Shown in pieces: positions 41,942-50,336 of a stretch of 64,000 bases of DNA. Location of the stretch: assembly GCF_014333615.1 (NCBI RefSeq), contig NZ_JACSCY010000016.1, positions 62,001 to 126,000 of the forward strand, written 5' to 3'. The notes beneath the pieces are model-generated. The model worked only from the letters and a program-made list of their open reading frames with translations. It did not search any database and was not told the DNA's origin. This DNA comes from Hymenobacter citatus. GTDB lineage: Bacteria; Bacteroidota; Bacteroidia; Cytophagales; Hymenobacteraceae. The first letter of the stretch is position 1, and the number at the start of each line of letters is the position of its first letter. The position numbers and the translations under genes are program-made.

Positions 41942-42073
41942 GAGAGTAATCGAGGGAGAAGTGGAAGATATGCAACCGACAAACCACTAAACTAGCTCAT
42001 TGGTTTCGGCAGGAGAAGGTACGTATTTGTTGGATACAACGGTTCTGCTTTCTCGCGGAAAACAGCTCTGCGC

Positions 42074-42655
42074 TTACGTTTTGGAGGGTGTCAGCCACTT
42101 TTCTACCTGCGCAGGCTGATAAGCGGCCATGTGGTCGAGCAAAATGGCGGGCGTTTCGGCTTGCAGCAGTTGCTGGCGATTTTCGGAGCGGAGTAGAGCT
42201 TCGTCTACCATGTGGTCGAGGGCGCGGAGCAGGTGGGTGTAGAAACCGGCTACGTTCAGCACCCCAATGGGCTTGGGGTGTAAGCCCAACTGCCCCCAAG
42301 TCAGCACCTCAAACAGCTCTTCCAGAGTACCATAGCCGCCAGGCATAGCCACAAAGCCATCGGCTAGCTCGGCCATTTTCAACTTACGCTCATGCATGGA
42401 TTGCACCACGTGCAGCTCCGTCAGGCCCAGATGCGCTACTTCTTTATTGGCTAAGAATTCGGGAATGACGCCAATAGCTTGGCCGCCGTGTTGGAGCACG
42501 CTGTCGGCAATAGCGCCCATTAGCCCTACCTTCCCGCCGCCGTATACCAGCGTCAGGTCACGCTCGGCCAGAATACGTCCCATTTCGTGCGCCTGCTGCC
42601 GGTAGAGGTCGTTGCGGCCGATGCTGGAGCCGCAGTATACTGCTACTGATTTCAT
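42074..42655 (-). CDS. LOG-family (TIGR00730) nucleotide hydrolase
   Basis: A 193-residue Rossmann-like protein of the LONELY GUY family, which release a base from nucleoside monophosphates. Marks are VAVYCGSSIGRN, LVYGGGKVGLMGAIADSVL and the PGGYGTLEELFEVLTW motif with its catalytic Glu. Many bacterial members have cytokinin-activating-like phosphoribohydrolase activity, and the natural substrate here is unknown. Confidence 0.9.
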   Translation of the reverse strand: MKSVAVYCGSSIGRNDLYRQQAHEMGRILAERDLTLVYGGGKVGLMGAIADSVLQHGGQAIGVIPEFLANKEVAHLGLTELHVVQSMHERKLKMAELADGFVAMPGGYGTLEELFEVLTWGQLGLHPKPIGVLNVAGFYTHLLRALDHMVDEALLRSENRQQLLQAETPAILLDHMAAYQPAQVEKWLTPSKT

Positions 42656-42732
42656 AATTGCATTATAAACTTTATCCGCTCTACAGCCTAGAGTCTACGC
42701 CTTAAGCTATAGAGCGGGTTGATGCGCGGGTA

Positions 42733-44526
42733 TTACATGCGCTCCGGTACCTGAATACCCAACAGCCCCATGCTGGCCTTGATAACACTACCAGTTTGCG
42801 CTGACAATGCTACGCGGAAAGCTCGTTTCGTTTCATCGGGTTCAGGGAAAATAGGCACTTCTGTGAAGAAGCGATTGTATGCTTTAGCTATGTCATAAGC
42901 ATATTGTGCTATAATGGCTGGCGATTGAATACGCGCTGCCTCAGCAATAGCACCACTATACCGCGCTATTTCTTGCACTAGCTCTATTTCTGTAGGCTGT
43001 AATTCTGAGATGCTGTCCGAAACCAAAGCAAAGTCTATATTCCTTTCAACTGCTTTGCGAATAATGCTTGAAATACGAGCGTGCGAATATTGAATAAACG
43101 GCCCCGTGTGCCCCTCCAGGCTCACCGATTCTTCGGGGTTGAACAGCATCCGCTTCTTGGGGTCTACCTTCAAGAGGTAGTATTTCAGCGCGCCCAGGCC
43201 CAGCATGTGGTAGAGTTGCTGCGCTTCTTCTTCTGAGAGCCCTTCGGTTTTGCCTTTTTCGAGGGTAGCAGCTTTGGCAGCTTCCACCACCTCGCTTACC
43301 AGCTCGTCGGCATCTACCACTGTACCTTCGCGGGTTTTCATCTTGCCTGTGGGTAGGTCTACCATACCGTAGCTGAGGTGGTAAATAGCGTCGGCATACG
43401 GCTTACCCAACTTCTTGAGCACGGCCTTTAGCACCTGCATGTGGTAGTTCTGCTCATCGGCAATAACGTACACACTCAGGTCGTAGTGGAAATCCTGGTA
43501 CTTCAGCTCGGCCGTGCCCAGGTCTTGGGTAATATATACCGAGGTGCCATCGGCACGGAGCAGCAGCTTTTCGTCGAGGCCTTCTTCTTTCAGATCAACC
43601 CACACAGAACCGTCCTCTTTTTTAAAGAATACGCCTTTCTGCAAACCCTCCTCCACGCGCTCTTTACCCAGCAGATAGGTGCCCGATTCGTAGTAAAATT
43701 TGTCGAAATCGACACCAATAGCCGCATAGGTAGCGTTGTGGCCTTCGTACACCCAGCCGTTCATTTGCTTCCAGAGGTTCACTACCTCCTCGTCGCCGGC
43801 TTCCCAAGCCCGTAGCATGTCCTGCGCGGCCAGCATCATGGGAGCCTGACGTTTGGCCACATCGGCGGCTACCCCGTCGGTTTCAAGCTGCTTCACCTGC
43901 TCACGGTAGTGTTTCTCAAACAACACATAGTACTTGCCGATGAGATGGTCGCCCTTCATGCCGGCTTCCTGTGGTGTTTCAGCGTGCCCAAAGATCTGGT
44001 AGCCCAACATCGACTTGCAGATGTGAATACCCCGGTCGTTTACAAGGTTTACCTTACTAACCGTAGCACCTGTAGCTTTTAGAATCTCGGCCACCGAGTA
44101 GCCCAGGAAATTGTTGCGCAAGTGGCCCAGGTGCAGGGGCTTGTTGGTATTTGGCGACGAATACTCCACTACCACTTCCTGCGGACCGCCGGTGGCTACT
44201 GGTGCATCGGCGGGCTGCTGACGCAACTGCTGAAACACCTTCACCCACTCCTGCACGGCCACTTCTAGGTTCAGGAAACCTTTTACCACGTTGTAGCCCG
44301 TCACGGCCGGCTCGTTGGTGACCAACCACTCGCCCAGCGCCTGCCCAATCTGCTCGGGGCCTTTGCCTAGGGTTTTGGTGAAGGGAAACGTGACGAGCGT
44401 AAACGAGCCAGCAAAATCCTTGCGGGTAGGCTGCAACGCGAGCTGCTGGGCGGGCACATCGGCCCCGAATACGTGTTGCATGGCCGCGCTAAGGGCGGCT
44501 TTTAGGGTCTGTTCGAGTTGTTGCAC
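42733..44526 (-). CDS. argS: Arginyl-tRNA synthetase
   Basis: A 597-residue class I synthetase charging tRNA-Arg. The N-terminal Add-1 domain (to about 110) is followed by the HIGH-type motif in SSPNTNKPLHLGHLRNN. The DRGIHICKS, DLGTAELKYQDF and GMVDLPTGKMKTREG segments come next, the last replacing KMSKS. The C-terminal DALR anticodon-binding domain contains YAYDIAKAYNRFF. It is a single gene with normal length. Confidence 0.96.
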   Translation of the reverse strand: MQQLEQTLKAALSAAMQHVFGADVPAQQLALQPTRKDFAGSFTLVTFPFTKTLGKGPEQIGQALGEWLVTNEPAVTGYNVVKGFLNLEVAVQEWVKVFQQLRQQPADAPVATGGPQEVVVEYSSPNTNKPLHLGHLRNNFLGYSVAEILKATGATVSKVNLVNDRGIHICKSMLGYQIFGHAETPQEAGMKGDHLIGKYYVLFEKHYREQVKQLETDGVAADVAKRQAPMMLAAQDMLRAWEAGDEEVVNLWKQMNGWVYEGHNATYAAIGVDFDKFYYESGTYLLGKERVEEGLQKGVFFKKEDGSVWVDLKEEGLDEKLLLRADGTSVYITQDLGTAELKYQDFHYDLSVYVIADEQNYHMQVLKAVLKKLGKPYADAIYHLSYGMVDLPTGKMKTREGTVVDADELVSEVVEAAKAATLEKGKTEGLSEEEAQQLYHMLGLGALKYYLLKVDPKKRMLFNPEESVSLEGHTGPFIQYSHARISSIIRKAVERNIDFALVSDSISELQPTEIELVQEIARYSGAIAEAARIQSPAIIAQYAYDIAKAYNRFFTEVPIFPEPDETKRAFRVALSAQTGSVIKASMGLLGIQVPERM

Positions 44527-44788
44527 GGGAGAGCTACTGGGGTGGCGCTACTGCTTCTACCCTGCGTCACGGATAGGGCGCAACGGGCAGCAGCAGAAGC
44601 CGCAACCGGTTTCTACTGCTGCAAAGGTAGGAGGTGGCGGGGAAGGTGGGCTTATTTATTTTATAATCTATACTCTTGATATGATGCTCTGTACCTATTA
44701 TAGAATAATTTAAAATTACAAATAATCACAAAGTATATTCCATAAAGTATTTAGCTTGGAAGTTCACTGAATACTCTATTCATCAGTT
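44527..44788. other. AT-rich intergenic region
   Basis: From about 44650 on the sequence becomes clearly AT-rich and stays so to about 46300. I see no terminator or gene in the gap. Confidence 0.45.
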
Positions 44789-45973
44789 CTAGCTAACCAT
44801 CAAATATTCACTCTTCAATGAAGTAGGCCGCAAAAGTTTTTGCATTGGCGATTCTACCCACTTATAAAGAGCTATTGAGAAGAGTGTATAAGCTAATAAC
44901 CGTATCATCCAATGCCCGGCTATAAATTGACTAAAAATAAGATCGACAACGCCTACGTGAATTAAATAAAATACATAAGAACTCTTACCCAACAGAATAA
45001 ATAATTTAGATTGCAATAATTGCTGTAGCTTGGTACGCTCGTGAATTAATCCCCAAAACGTAACAGCAATAAAAACAGGCAGTATAGCATAAATCAATAA
45101 ATGATTTCCGTAATCAATTACTGTATCCTCAGGCGACGACATTCGCTCACATATAGTCATTAAAATCATACACGCTAAGATTCCAAGCCCACCTACCAAG
45201 GTAGCCATTTTTCTCGTGCTATATAGCTCTGCATGAGGCCGTCGGTTCATCCACAGGGCCAACCCGATTCCAATGATAAATTCTACACAACGCCCAAAAA
45301 AAGTATCAGATAACATCATGCCCATGCTTTTCATCAAGCCATAGTAAGGCAAGAAATTAGAGCAAAAAGCTACTAGTAATCCACCGGTTAACAGCAGAAG
45401 AAGGGGATAAACATATATCCAACGAATGCTCTGCTTAAGGCCTAGAAATAGAAATGGCGCAAATAAGTAAAAGGTTTCTTCAACGGTTAGAGTCCATGCA
45501 GTTGGGACGCCCACAAAAACTATATCATTAAAAAAAGCTCGTGTAAGAGTAATGTTTATAAATACGGTTATAATCTTATCATGCAATTCAAAAGACTGAG
45601 GCCATTCATACCAACTACCTGTATAATGGAAAATCATTACCAAAAAAGTAAATAATGTTAGTAAAAAATAAATTGGATAAATTCGGGCAAATCTACTTTG
45701 CAGATAATGACGAAACCACAATCCCGTCAATTCGAATCTATCAAAATATCGCGTGGTAATGAGAAAACCACTAAGCACAAAAAAGATATTGACGCCTATA
45801 TATCCCTGTTGAACAAACCGTATAGGCCATTTAAAAAGGTGGCTTTGTGCATCCATAGGAGCAACTGGTGCTGCATGGAAGAGGAATACCATCAAGGCAG
45901 CAACAGCGCGAACACCCGTCAGAGCAGGATAGTATTTTGGAGGAGTTGTAACGGATGTATAGATAGATGCCAA
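44789..45973 (-). CDS. Acyltransferase 3 family membrane protein (OafA-like)
   Basis: This 394-residue, roughly ten-helix enzyme acetylates or acylates surface polysaccharide. Family marks are YPALTGVRAVAALMVFLFHA with the catalytic His, GYIGVNIFFVLSGFLITTRYFDR, RFARIYPIYFLLTLF and FYLIHVGVVDL. The start is TTG at 45973, and no ATG lies before the first domain. Gene and flanks have much lower GC than neighbours and AT-ending codons, which suggests recent transfer. Confidence 0.88.
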   Translation of the reverse strand: MASIYTSVTTPPKYYPALTGVRAVAALMVFLFHAAPVAPMDAQSHLFKWPIRFVQQGYIGVNIFFVLSGFLITTRYFDRFELTGLWFRHYLQSRFARIYPIYFLLTLFTFLVMIFHYTGSWYEWPQSFELHDKIITVFINITLTRAFFNDIVFVGVPTAWTLTVEETFYLFAPFLFLGLKQSIRWIYVYPLLLLLTGGLLVAFCSNFLPYYGLMKSMGMMLSDTFFGRCVEFIIGIGLALWMNRRPHAELYSTRKMATLVGGLGILACMILMTICERMSSPEDTVIDYGNHLLIYAILPVFIAVTFWGLIHERTKLQQLLQSKLFILLGKSSYVFYLIHVGVVDLIFSQFIAGHWMIRLLAYTLFSIALYKWVESPMQKLLRPTSLKSEYLMVS

Positions 45974-46308
45974 GGGAGGTATAGTATTGTTAGTTTTATT
46001 AAACTGTAAAGGAATTTTGTCCTAAAAATATAGATTAATTCTTAATCTATGTACATCCAATCGGCCTTCATTCATTCTGATTATAGTTATATAGGCGAGG
46101 ACCTTTTACTAAGCAGTTCTTCTAATTCGAAATAAGTATGTAATTCCCTGGATGTCACAGCTGTTTTTTGATTTATCCTACCAACTATACATCTAGCATA
46201 TAGCTAATTACATATCATTTTAGTCTTTATATTTCCCCTTTTGGCAACTCAGTGAAAAGTATAGGCTAAATACCAACTTTCTTAAAGCAAGCCACTAGAA
46301 TAAGTATT
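45974..46308. other. AT-rich intergenic region, no gene seen
   Basis: 335 bases of low GC lie between the acyltransferase start and the arginase end. It probably holds the acyltransferase promoter, but no strong element is visible. Confidence 0.45.
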
Positions 46309-47310
46309 CTACCCTCCCGCCACCTCCCCCCGCGGCCCGCGCGAGGTCACCGCGTCCACGCGCAGGCGCTCCTGAATGGTCTCCGTGGCGGCTTCCAGAA
46401 TCGTGAAGGCGTTGTGGGCCATGGTATTCTCTGAGTCGAGGGTAGGGTTGATTTCCACCATCTCGAAGCATACTACCCGTTCGTTTTCCAGCAGGGCCTG
46501 GCAGAGGGCGGTGGCTTGGGGTACGTCGAGGCCGGCGCGCACGGGCGTGCCGGTGCCCTTGCTGAAGCGCGAATCCAGCGAGTCGACATCAAAGGAAATG
46601 TACACCATGTCGCAGAAGCGCAGGCGCTCATAGATTTCGCGGGCGACTTGGTGGGCACCTTTTTCGATTACTTCTTCCAGCGTGAAGTTCTTGATGCCGT
46701 GGCGCCGGATGATGGCGTTTTCCTCGGCTTCGGTGTCGCGCACTACTACGTACACCAAGTGTTCGGGTAGGAGCTTAGGGCCGGGCTCGCCCAGGTTTTG
46801 GAGGCGGCGCCAGAAAAATTCGGTTTCGGGGGGCACCTGGTTGCGCTGACAGAGCAGGTTATCGTCGTTCAGAGCCAGGGCCAGCGGCATGCCGTGCATG
46901 TTGCCCGAGGGCGTGGTGTAGGGCGAGTGAATATCGGCGTGGGCATCTATCCACACTACCCCGAGCGTTTTGTGGGGGTAGGCCGCCTTGATGCCGGCAA
47001 TGGTGGCGGCGGCGTTGGAGTGGTCGGCCGCCAGCACTACCGGAAACTCGCCGAAGCGCAACGTTTGCTCCACGGCGCCGGCAATGGCCTTTTGCACCGT
47101 ATACACCGCATCGATGTGCTTGGCGAAGGGAAACTGATTTTCGTCGAACAGCGCCTGGTTCTGGTCGGGCACCACCACGGCACTGAACCGGCGGAAATAA
47201 TCGGAGCCTTGGTTGAGGCAGGCAATGCGCAGGGCATCAATGCCGAGGCTGGACCCTCGGGTACCCGCTCCCAACTCAGAGCGGACTTCGAGCAACTTAA
47301 TGCGACGCAT
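46309..47310 (-). CDS. Arginase-family ureohydrolase
   Basis: A 333-residue manganese ureohydrolase, most likely arginase (arginine to ornithine and urea). The metal ligands are seen in LAADHSNA (the GGDHS motif with altered first residues), WIDAHADIHSPYTTPSGNMHG and SFDVDSLDSRFSKGTGTPV. The GNMHG and GTGTPV loops favour arginase over agmatinase. It is divergent from an arginine decarboxylase gene 327 bases away, so the pair could split arginine between ornithine and agmatine. Confidence 0.86.
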   Translation of the reverse strand: MRRIKLLEVRSELGAGTRGSSLGIDALRIACLNQGSDYFRRFSAVVVPDQNQALFDENQFPFAKHIDAVYTVQKAIAGAVEQTLRFGEFPVVLAADHSNAAATIAGIKAAYPHKTLGVVWIDAHADIHSPYTTPSGNMHGMPLALALNDDNLLCQRNQVPPETEFFWRRLQNLGEPGPKLLPEHLVYVVVRDTEAEENAIIRRHGIKNFTLEEVIEKGAHQVAREIYERLRFCDMVYISFDVDSLDSRFSKGTGTPVRAGLDVPQATALCQALLENERVVCFEMVEINPTLDSENTMAHNAFTILEAATETIQERLRVDAVTSRGPRGEVAGG

Positions 47311-47430
47311 ACTACATGGGCAGAAAAAGGTTAAGTGGTTCTAATGCTTGCCGATTGCCAGGGGTGGGACCGGGGTAGGCTTGGCGCCAGCGGACCTTCC
47401 GCGGCGGCCAACGAACAAAGCACAACCAAA

Positions 47431-47454
47431 ACCCCGCGGGCGGGGTATCTTTGC
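47431..47454 (+). promoter_or_regulatory. Promoter of the decarboxylase gene with overlapping palindrome
   Basis: TATCTTTGC (47446-47454) fits the -7 consensus. The 16 bases ending at its first T, ACCCCGC-GG-GCGGGGT (47431-47446), form a palindrome broken only at the centre, placed where it could occlude the promoter. Transcription would start near 47458, ahead of an inverted repeat in the leader. Confidence 0.5.
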
Positions 47455-47510
47455 AAGTCTAAAGTTCGCGAAAAGCGCGCATTTGGTTGTTATGATGACC
47501 AGTCGGACCG

Positions 47511-47593
47511 TTATGCTGAGCGCAGCCGAGGCATCTCTACCGTGAGTAATCTGATTACTATCAGTAGTGATGCCTCGGCTGCGCTCAGCATGA
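47511..47593. repeat. 25-bp inverted repeat in the decarboxylase leader
   Basis: Arms 47511-47535 and 47569-47593 match at 24 of 25 positions. The core word TGCTGAGCGCAGCCGAGGC is related to 19405, 22527 and 49041. It lies downstream of the promoter and 45 bases before the ATG, so it would fold in the mRNA leader. Confidence 0.88.
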
Positions 47594-47637
47594 CAGCCTA
47601 CATTCTTTTCGCCTCACTTCCACCCCTACCCTCCTCC

Positions 47638-49038
47638 ATGGATACTTACCACGACCTGATTAGTCAGACGTTTGATTTTCCCAGCCAGGGTTTCACCGTC
47701 GAGAACAACGAGCTGCAGTTCCACGACATCGACCTGATGGCACTTATTGAGAAGCACGGCACGCCGCTGCGGCTCACCTACCTTCCCAAAATCAGCTCCC
47801 AGATTCAGCGGGCCAAGGAGTGGTTTGCGCAGGGAATCAAGAATATCGATTATAAAGGCAGCTATTCCTACGCCTATTGCACCAAGGCCTCGCACTTCTC
47901 CTTTGTAGTGGAGGAGGCCCTGAAAAACAACGTGCACATCGAAACGTCGTCGTGGTTTGATACCAGCATCATTCGGGCCATGCACGCCAAGGGCAAGCTC
48001 ACGAAGGATACGTACATCATCTGCAACGGCTTTAAGCGCACAGAGTACCGCCAGGAAATCTCGGCCCTCATCAACGATGGTTTTGTGAACTGCATGCCGA
48101 TTCTAGACCACCTCGGCGAGTTTGACTTCTACCACGAGCACGTGCGTGAGAAGTGCAAAATCGGTATCCGGGTGGCGTCGGACGAGGAGCCGCGCTTCCA
48201 GTTCTACACCTCACGCCTTGGCGTGCGCTACGCCGACGTGATTCCGCTCTACGAGGAGCGCATCAAGGAAGACCCGCGCTTCGAGCTGACGATGCTGCAC
48301 TACTTCATCAACACGGGCATCAAAGACACCAGCTATTATTGGTCGGAGCTGAGCCGGTTTGTGCACAAGTACTGCGAGCTGCGCAAGGTGTGCCCTACCC
48401 TCACGACTATTGACATCGGCGGGGGCCTACCCATCCAGACCAGCATCCAGCCGGAGTACGACTACCCCTACATGATTCAGGAGGTGTTGCGTACCATCCA
48501 GCGCATTTGCCGCGAGCAGGGCGTGCCGGAGCCGGATATCTTCACCGAGTTCGGTATTTTCACGGTAGGCGAGTCGGGTGCCATTCTGTATTCTATCTTG
48601 GACGAGAAACTACAGAACGATAAGGAGTTGTGGTACATGATTGATGGCTCGTTCATCACTAACTTACCCGACACCTGGGCCCTGAATCAGCGCTTTATTA
48701 TGCTGGCCGTGAATGGCTGGGAGAAGAACTACCGCCGCACCCAGCTCGGTGGCCTCACCTGCGACTCGCAGGATTACTACAACGCCGAGAAGCACATCTA
48801 CCAAGTGTTCCTACCCGAACGCAAAGAGGCAGATAAGAAGCCGCTGTATGTGGGTTTCTTCCATACCGGCGCCTACCAGGAAAGCCTCTCCGGCTACGGC
48901 GGCATCAAGCACTGCCTGATTCCGGCCCCCAAGCACATTATCTTAGACAGGGCCGAAGACGGCACCCTTACTGACCGGGTGTTTGCCGACGAGCAAAAGC
49001 CTGAAACGATGATGAAGATTCTGGGGTACCAAGCGTAA
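47638..49038 (+). CDS. speA: Arginine decarboxylase-like PLP enzyme (fold III)
   Basis: A 466-residue PLP-dependent decarboxylase of the alanine-racemase fold makes agmatine for polyamine synthesis. The PLP lysine is in YAYCTKASHF, the phosphate-binding Gly run is in TTIDIGGGLP, the EFGIFTVGESGA segment carries the expected Glu, and the active-site Cys is in GLTCDSQDYYNA. It is shorter than E. coli SpeA (about 650) and resembles the compact form common in Cytophagales and Flavobacteria. The frame runs upstream to 47335 through the repeat, so the ATG at 47638 (MDTYHDLISQTF) is chosen. Confidence 0.82.
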   Translation: MDTYHDLISQTFDFPSQGFTVENNELQFHDIDLMALIEKHGTPLRLTYLPKISSQIQRAKEWFAQGIKNIDYKGSYSYAYCTKASHFSFVVEEALKNNVHIETSSWFDTSIIRAMHAKGKLTKDTYIICNGFKRTEYRQEISALINDGFVNCMPILDHLGEFDFYHEHVREKCKIGIRVASDEEPRFQFYTSRLGVRYADVIPLYEERIKEDPRFELTMLHYFINTGIKDTSYYWSELSRFVHKYCELRKVCPTLTTIDIGGGLPIQTSIQPEYDYPYMIQEVLRTIQRICREQGVPEPDIFTEFGIFTVGESGAILYSILDEKLQNDKELWYMIDGSFITNLPDTWALNQRFIMLAVNGWEKNYRRTQLGGLTCDSQDYYNAEKHIYQVFLPERKEADKKPLYVGFFHTGAYQESLSGYGGIKHCLIPAPKHIILDRAEDGTLTDRVFADEQKPETMMKILGYQA

Positions 49039-49040
49039 TT

Positions 49041-49107
49041 GTCATCTTGAGCGCAGCGAGGAATCTGAGTAAGAATTTGCCGGATTCCTCATTGCACTTG
49101 GAACGAC
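49041..49107. repeat. Decayed inverted repeat after speA
   Basis: GTCATCTTGAGCGCAGCGAG (49041-49060) is clearly of the same family as 22527 and 47511. The opposite arm (about 49082-49107, GGATTCCTCATTGCACTTGG) is a degraded complement. It follows the stop codon by two bases. Confidence 0.6.
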
Positions 49108-49129
49108 CTCTTCCCTTTTTGCATTCTGG

Positions 49130-49138
49130 TATCTTTGT
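49130..49138 (+). promoter_or_regulatory. -7 element TATCTTTGT
   Basis: Fits TAnnTTTG and would start the transcript of the first small lipoprotein about 50 bases before its ATG. Confidence 0.5.
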
Positions 49139-49193
49139 TGCTCAGGCCTTAGTGCCTCAACTTTATCAGACGACTTCAGTTTCGCTTTCACTC

Positions 49194-49352
49194 ATGGCAA
49201 AAAAACTACTTCTGCTCAGCCTCGTGGCTCTGTCCGGTTTGAGCGCCTGCAACAAATCCAAGTGCCCGGCTTACACCAGCACCAAAGCAGCCAACCGGAT
49301 TTCCTCGACCATCACGGCTTCAGAAGCTACTACCCCAGCCGTGCGTCAGTAG
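49194..49352 (+). CDS. Small lipoprotein A (CPAYT motif)
   Basis: 52 residues: a signal peptide MAKKLLLLSLVALSGLSAC with lipobox LSAC, then NKSKCPAYTSTKAANR and a Ser/Thr/Ala tail. A mature peptide of about 33 residues would be lipid-anchored. It shares the KS(K/S)CPAYT core with the next gene. The promoter is at 49130 and the terminator at 49371. The function is unknown. Confidence 0.75.
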   Translation: MAKKLLLLSLVALSGLSACNKSKCPAYTSTKAANRISSTITASEATTPAVRQ

Positions 49353-49370
49353 ACCCTTGCTTCATTGTAT

Positions 49371-49411
49371 AACAAAAGCGCCTTTCGCCTCGTGCGGAAG
49401 GCGCTTTTGTT
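49371..49411 (+). terminator. Terminator after lipoprotein A
   Basis: AACAAAAGCGCCTT (49371-49384) pairs with AAGGCGCTTTTGTT (49398-49411). The stem is 14 bases or more and ends in T-rich sequence. Confidence 0.9.
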
Positions 49412-49502
49412 ATTAAGTGACTTCTACTAGTTAATGGCAACGCGCAATTTCACCACTTCATCAGCGTTAATAAGCTGATTCACTTACTCCTATTTACAGA
49501 AA

Positions 49503-49661
49503 ATGAGAAAAACTTTGCTTCTGGTATTTGTTGGGTTGGTGGGGTTAGGTTCGTGCAAATCCAGTTGCCCTGCTTACACCCACACGCCACCTACCCCGCC
49601 GCGTGCTGTACCGGCCGTGGTACTCACGGCCCAAGCTGCCCCTACCCCGCAGCCAGAATAA
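49503..49661 (+). CDS. Small lipoprotein B, paralogue of A
   Basis: A 52-residue frame from the ATG at 49503: MRKTLLLVFVGLVGLGSC (lipobox LGSC), then KSSCPAYTHTPPTPPRAV and an Ala/Pro/Gln-rich tail ending APTPQPE. The length is identical to lipoprotein A, and the CPAYT core sits at the same distance from the lipid Cys within one residue, so the two arose by tandem duplication. Its last 20 bases overlap the end of the converging phosphatase gene. Confidence 0.7.
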   Translation: MRKTLLLVFVGLVGLGSCKSSCPAYTHTPPTPPRAVPAVVLTAQAAPTPQPE

Positions 49662-50163
49662 GATCCGTAGCGGCTGCCAGATCTACCGCATAGGGCGTGG
49701 TAGCATAGGCTTCGGAATGGCCCACCAAAATGCCCTGCACGCCTACCCGTGCCCCCGCTTCCAGGTCGCGGAGCCGGTCGCCGATAATCCAGCATTGCGC
49801 GGGGTCGAGGTGAAAGCGGGCTATGGCTTTTTCCAGCATCAGCGAGTTGGGTTTGCGTGAGAGCGACTCGCTCACCGATGGATGCCCCGGCGCATAGTAA
49901 AACGCATCAATCAACTGATTGCAAGCAGCTTGCAGCTTATCGTGGCAGGCGGTTACGTGCTGCACATCGTAGAGCTGCTTGGCAATACCGGCCTGGTTGG
50001 TCACCACGATGAGGTAATATCCTGCGGCTTTCAACCGGGCCAGACTTTCGGGTACCCCCGGCGACACAACGAACTTATCCAGTTCCAGAATATAGTCGCC
50101 GATTTCATCGTTTAGCACGCCGTCGCGGTCCAGGAAAATGGCTTTGTTGAGGGTAGGCGACAT
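49642..50163 (-). CDS. GmhB-like HAD phosphatase lacking the zinc-loop cysteines
   Basis: This 173-residue HAD-IIIA enzyme is like D-glycero-D-manno-heptose-1,7-bisphosphate 7-phosphatase. Motif I is AIFLDRDGVLND, motif II is VVTNQAGIAKQLYD, then RKPNSLMLEKA with the motif III Lys and IIGDRLRDLEAGARVGVQGILV. The usual zinc loop (Cys-x-His ... Cys-x-Cys before RKP) reads YYAPGHPSVSESLSRKP, so all three Cys are replaced by Ala or Ser. The fold is probably kept without zinc, and the substrate may differ. It starts MSPTLNKAIFLDRDG at 50163. Confidence 0.82.
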   Translation of the reverse strand: MSPTLNKAIFLDRDGVLNDEIGDYILELDKFVVSPGVPESLARLKAAGYYLIVVTNQAGIAKQLYDVQHVTACHDKLQAACNQLIDAFYYAPGHPSVSESLSRKPNSLMLEKAIARFHLDPAQCWIIGDRLRDLEAGARVGVQGILVGHSEAYATTPYAVDLAAATDLILAAG

Positions 50164-50205
50164 AGGAAAATGCGATGAACGGTACGTAGTGAGGGCAAAG
50201 ACAAG

Positions 50206-50217
50206 CGCAAATTTGCG
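50206..50217. promoter_or_regulatory. Perfect 12-bp palindrome between divergent genes
   Basis: CGCAAATTTGCG lies between the GmhB-like gene (-) and the protoporphyrinogen oxidase gene (+). It could be a shared operator, but nothing else supports this. Confidence 0.3.
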
Positions 50218-50336
50218 TCTTTTGCACAGAAGCAGGCAATCCACTCGGCTTATCCTTCTTTCCTGCACTTCTAAACTAAGCACGCTGAAATGGGGTTTTA
50301 ACATGTCCTTTTTCAGTATCTCACTCTTTCTACCTC

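Noticed and set aside
50206..50217. CGCAAATTTGCG palindrome as a firm operator
   Set aside because: A 12-base palindrome of this composition can occur by chance in 64 kb, so it is listed only as a low-confidence site.
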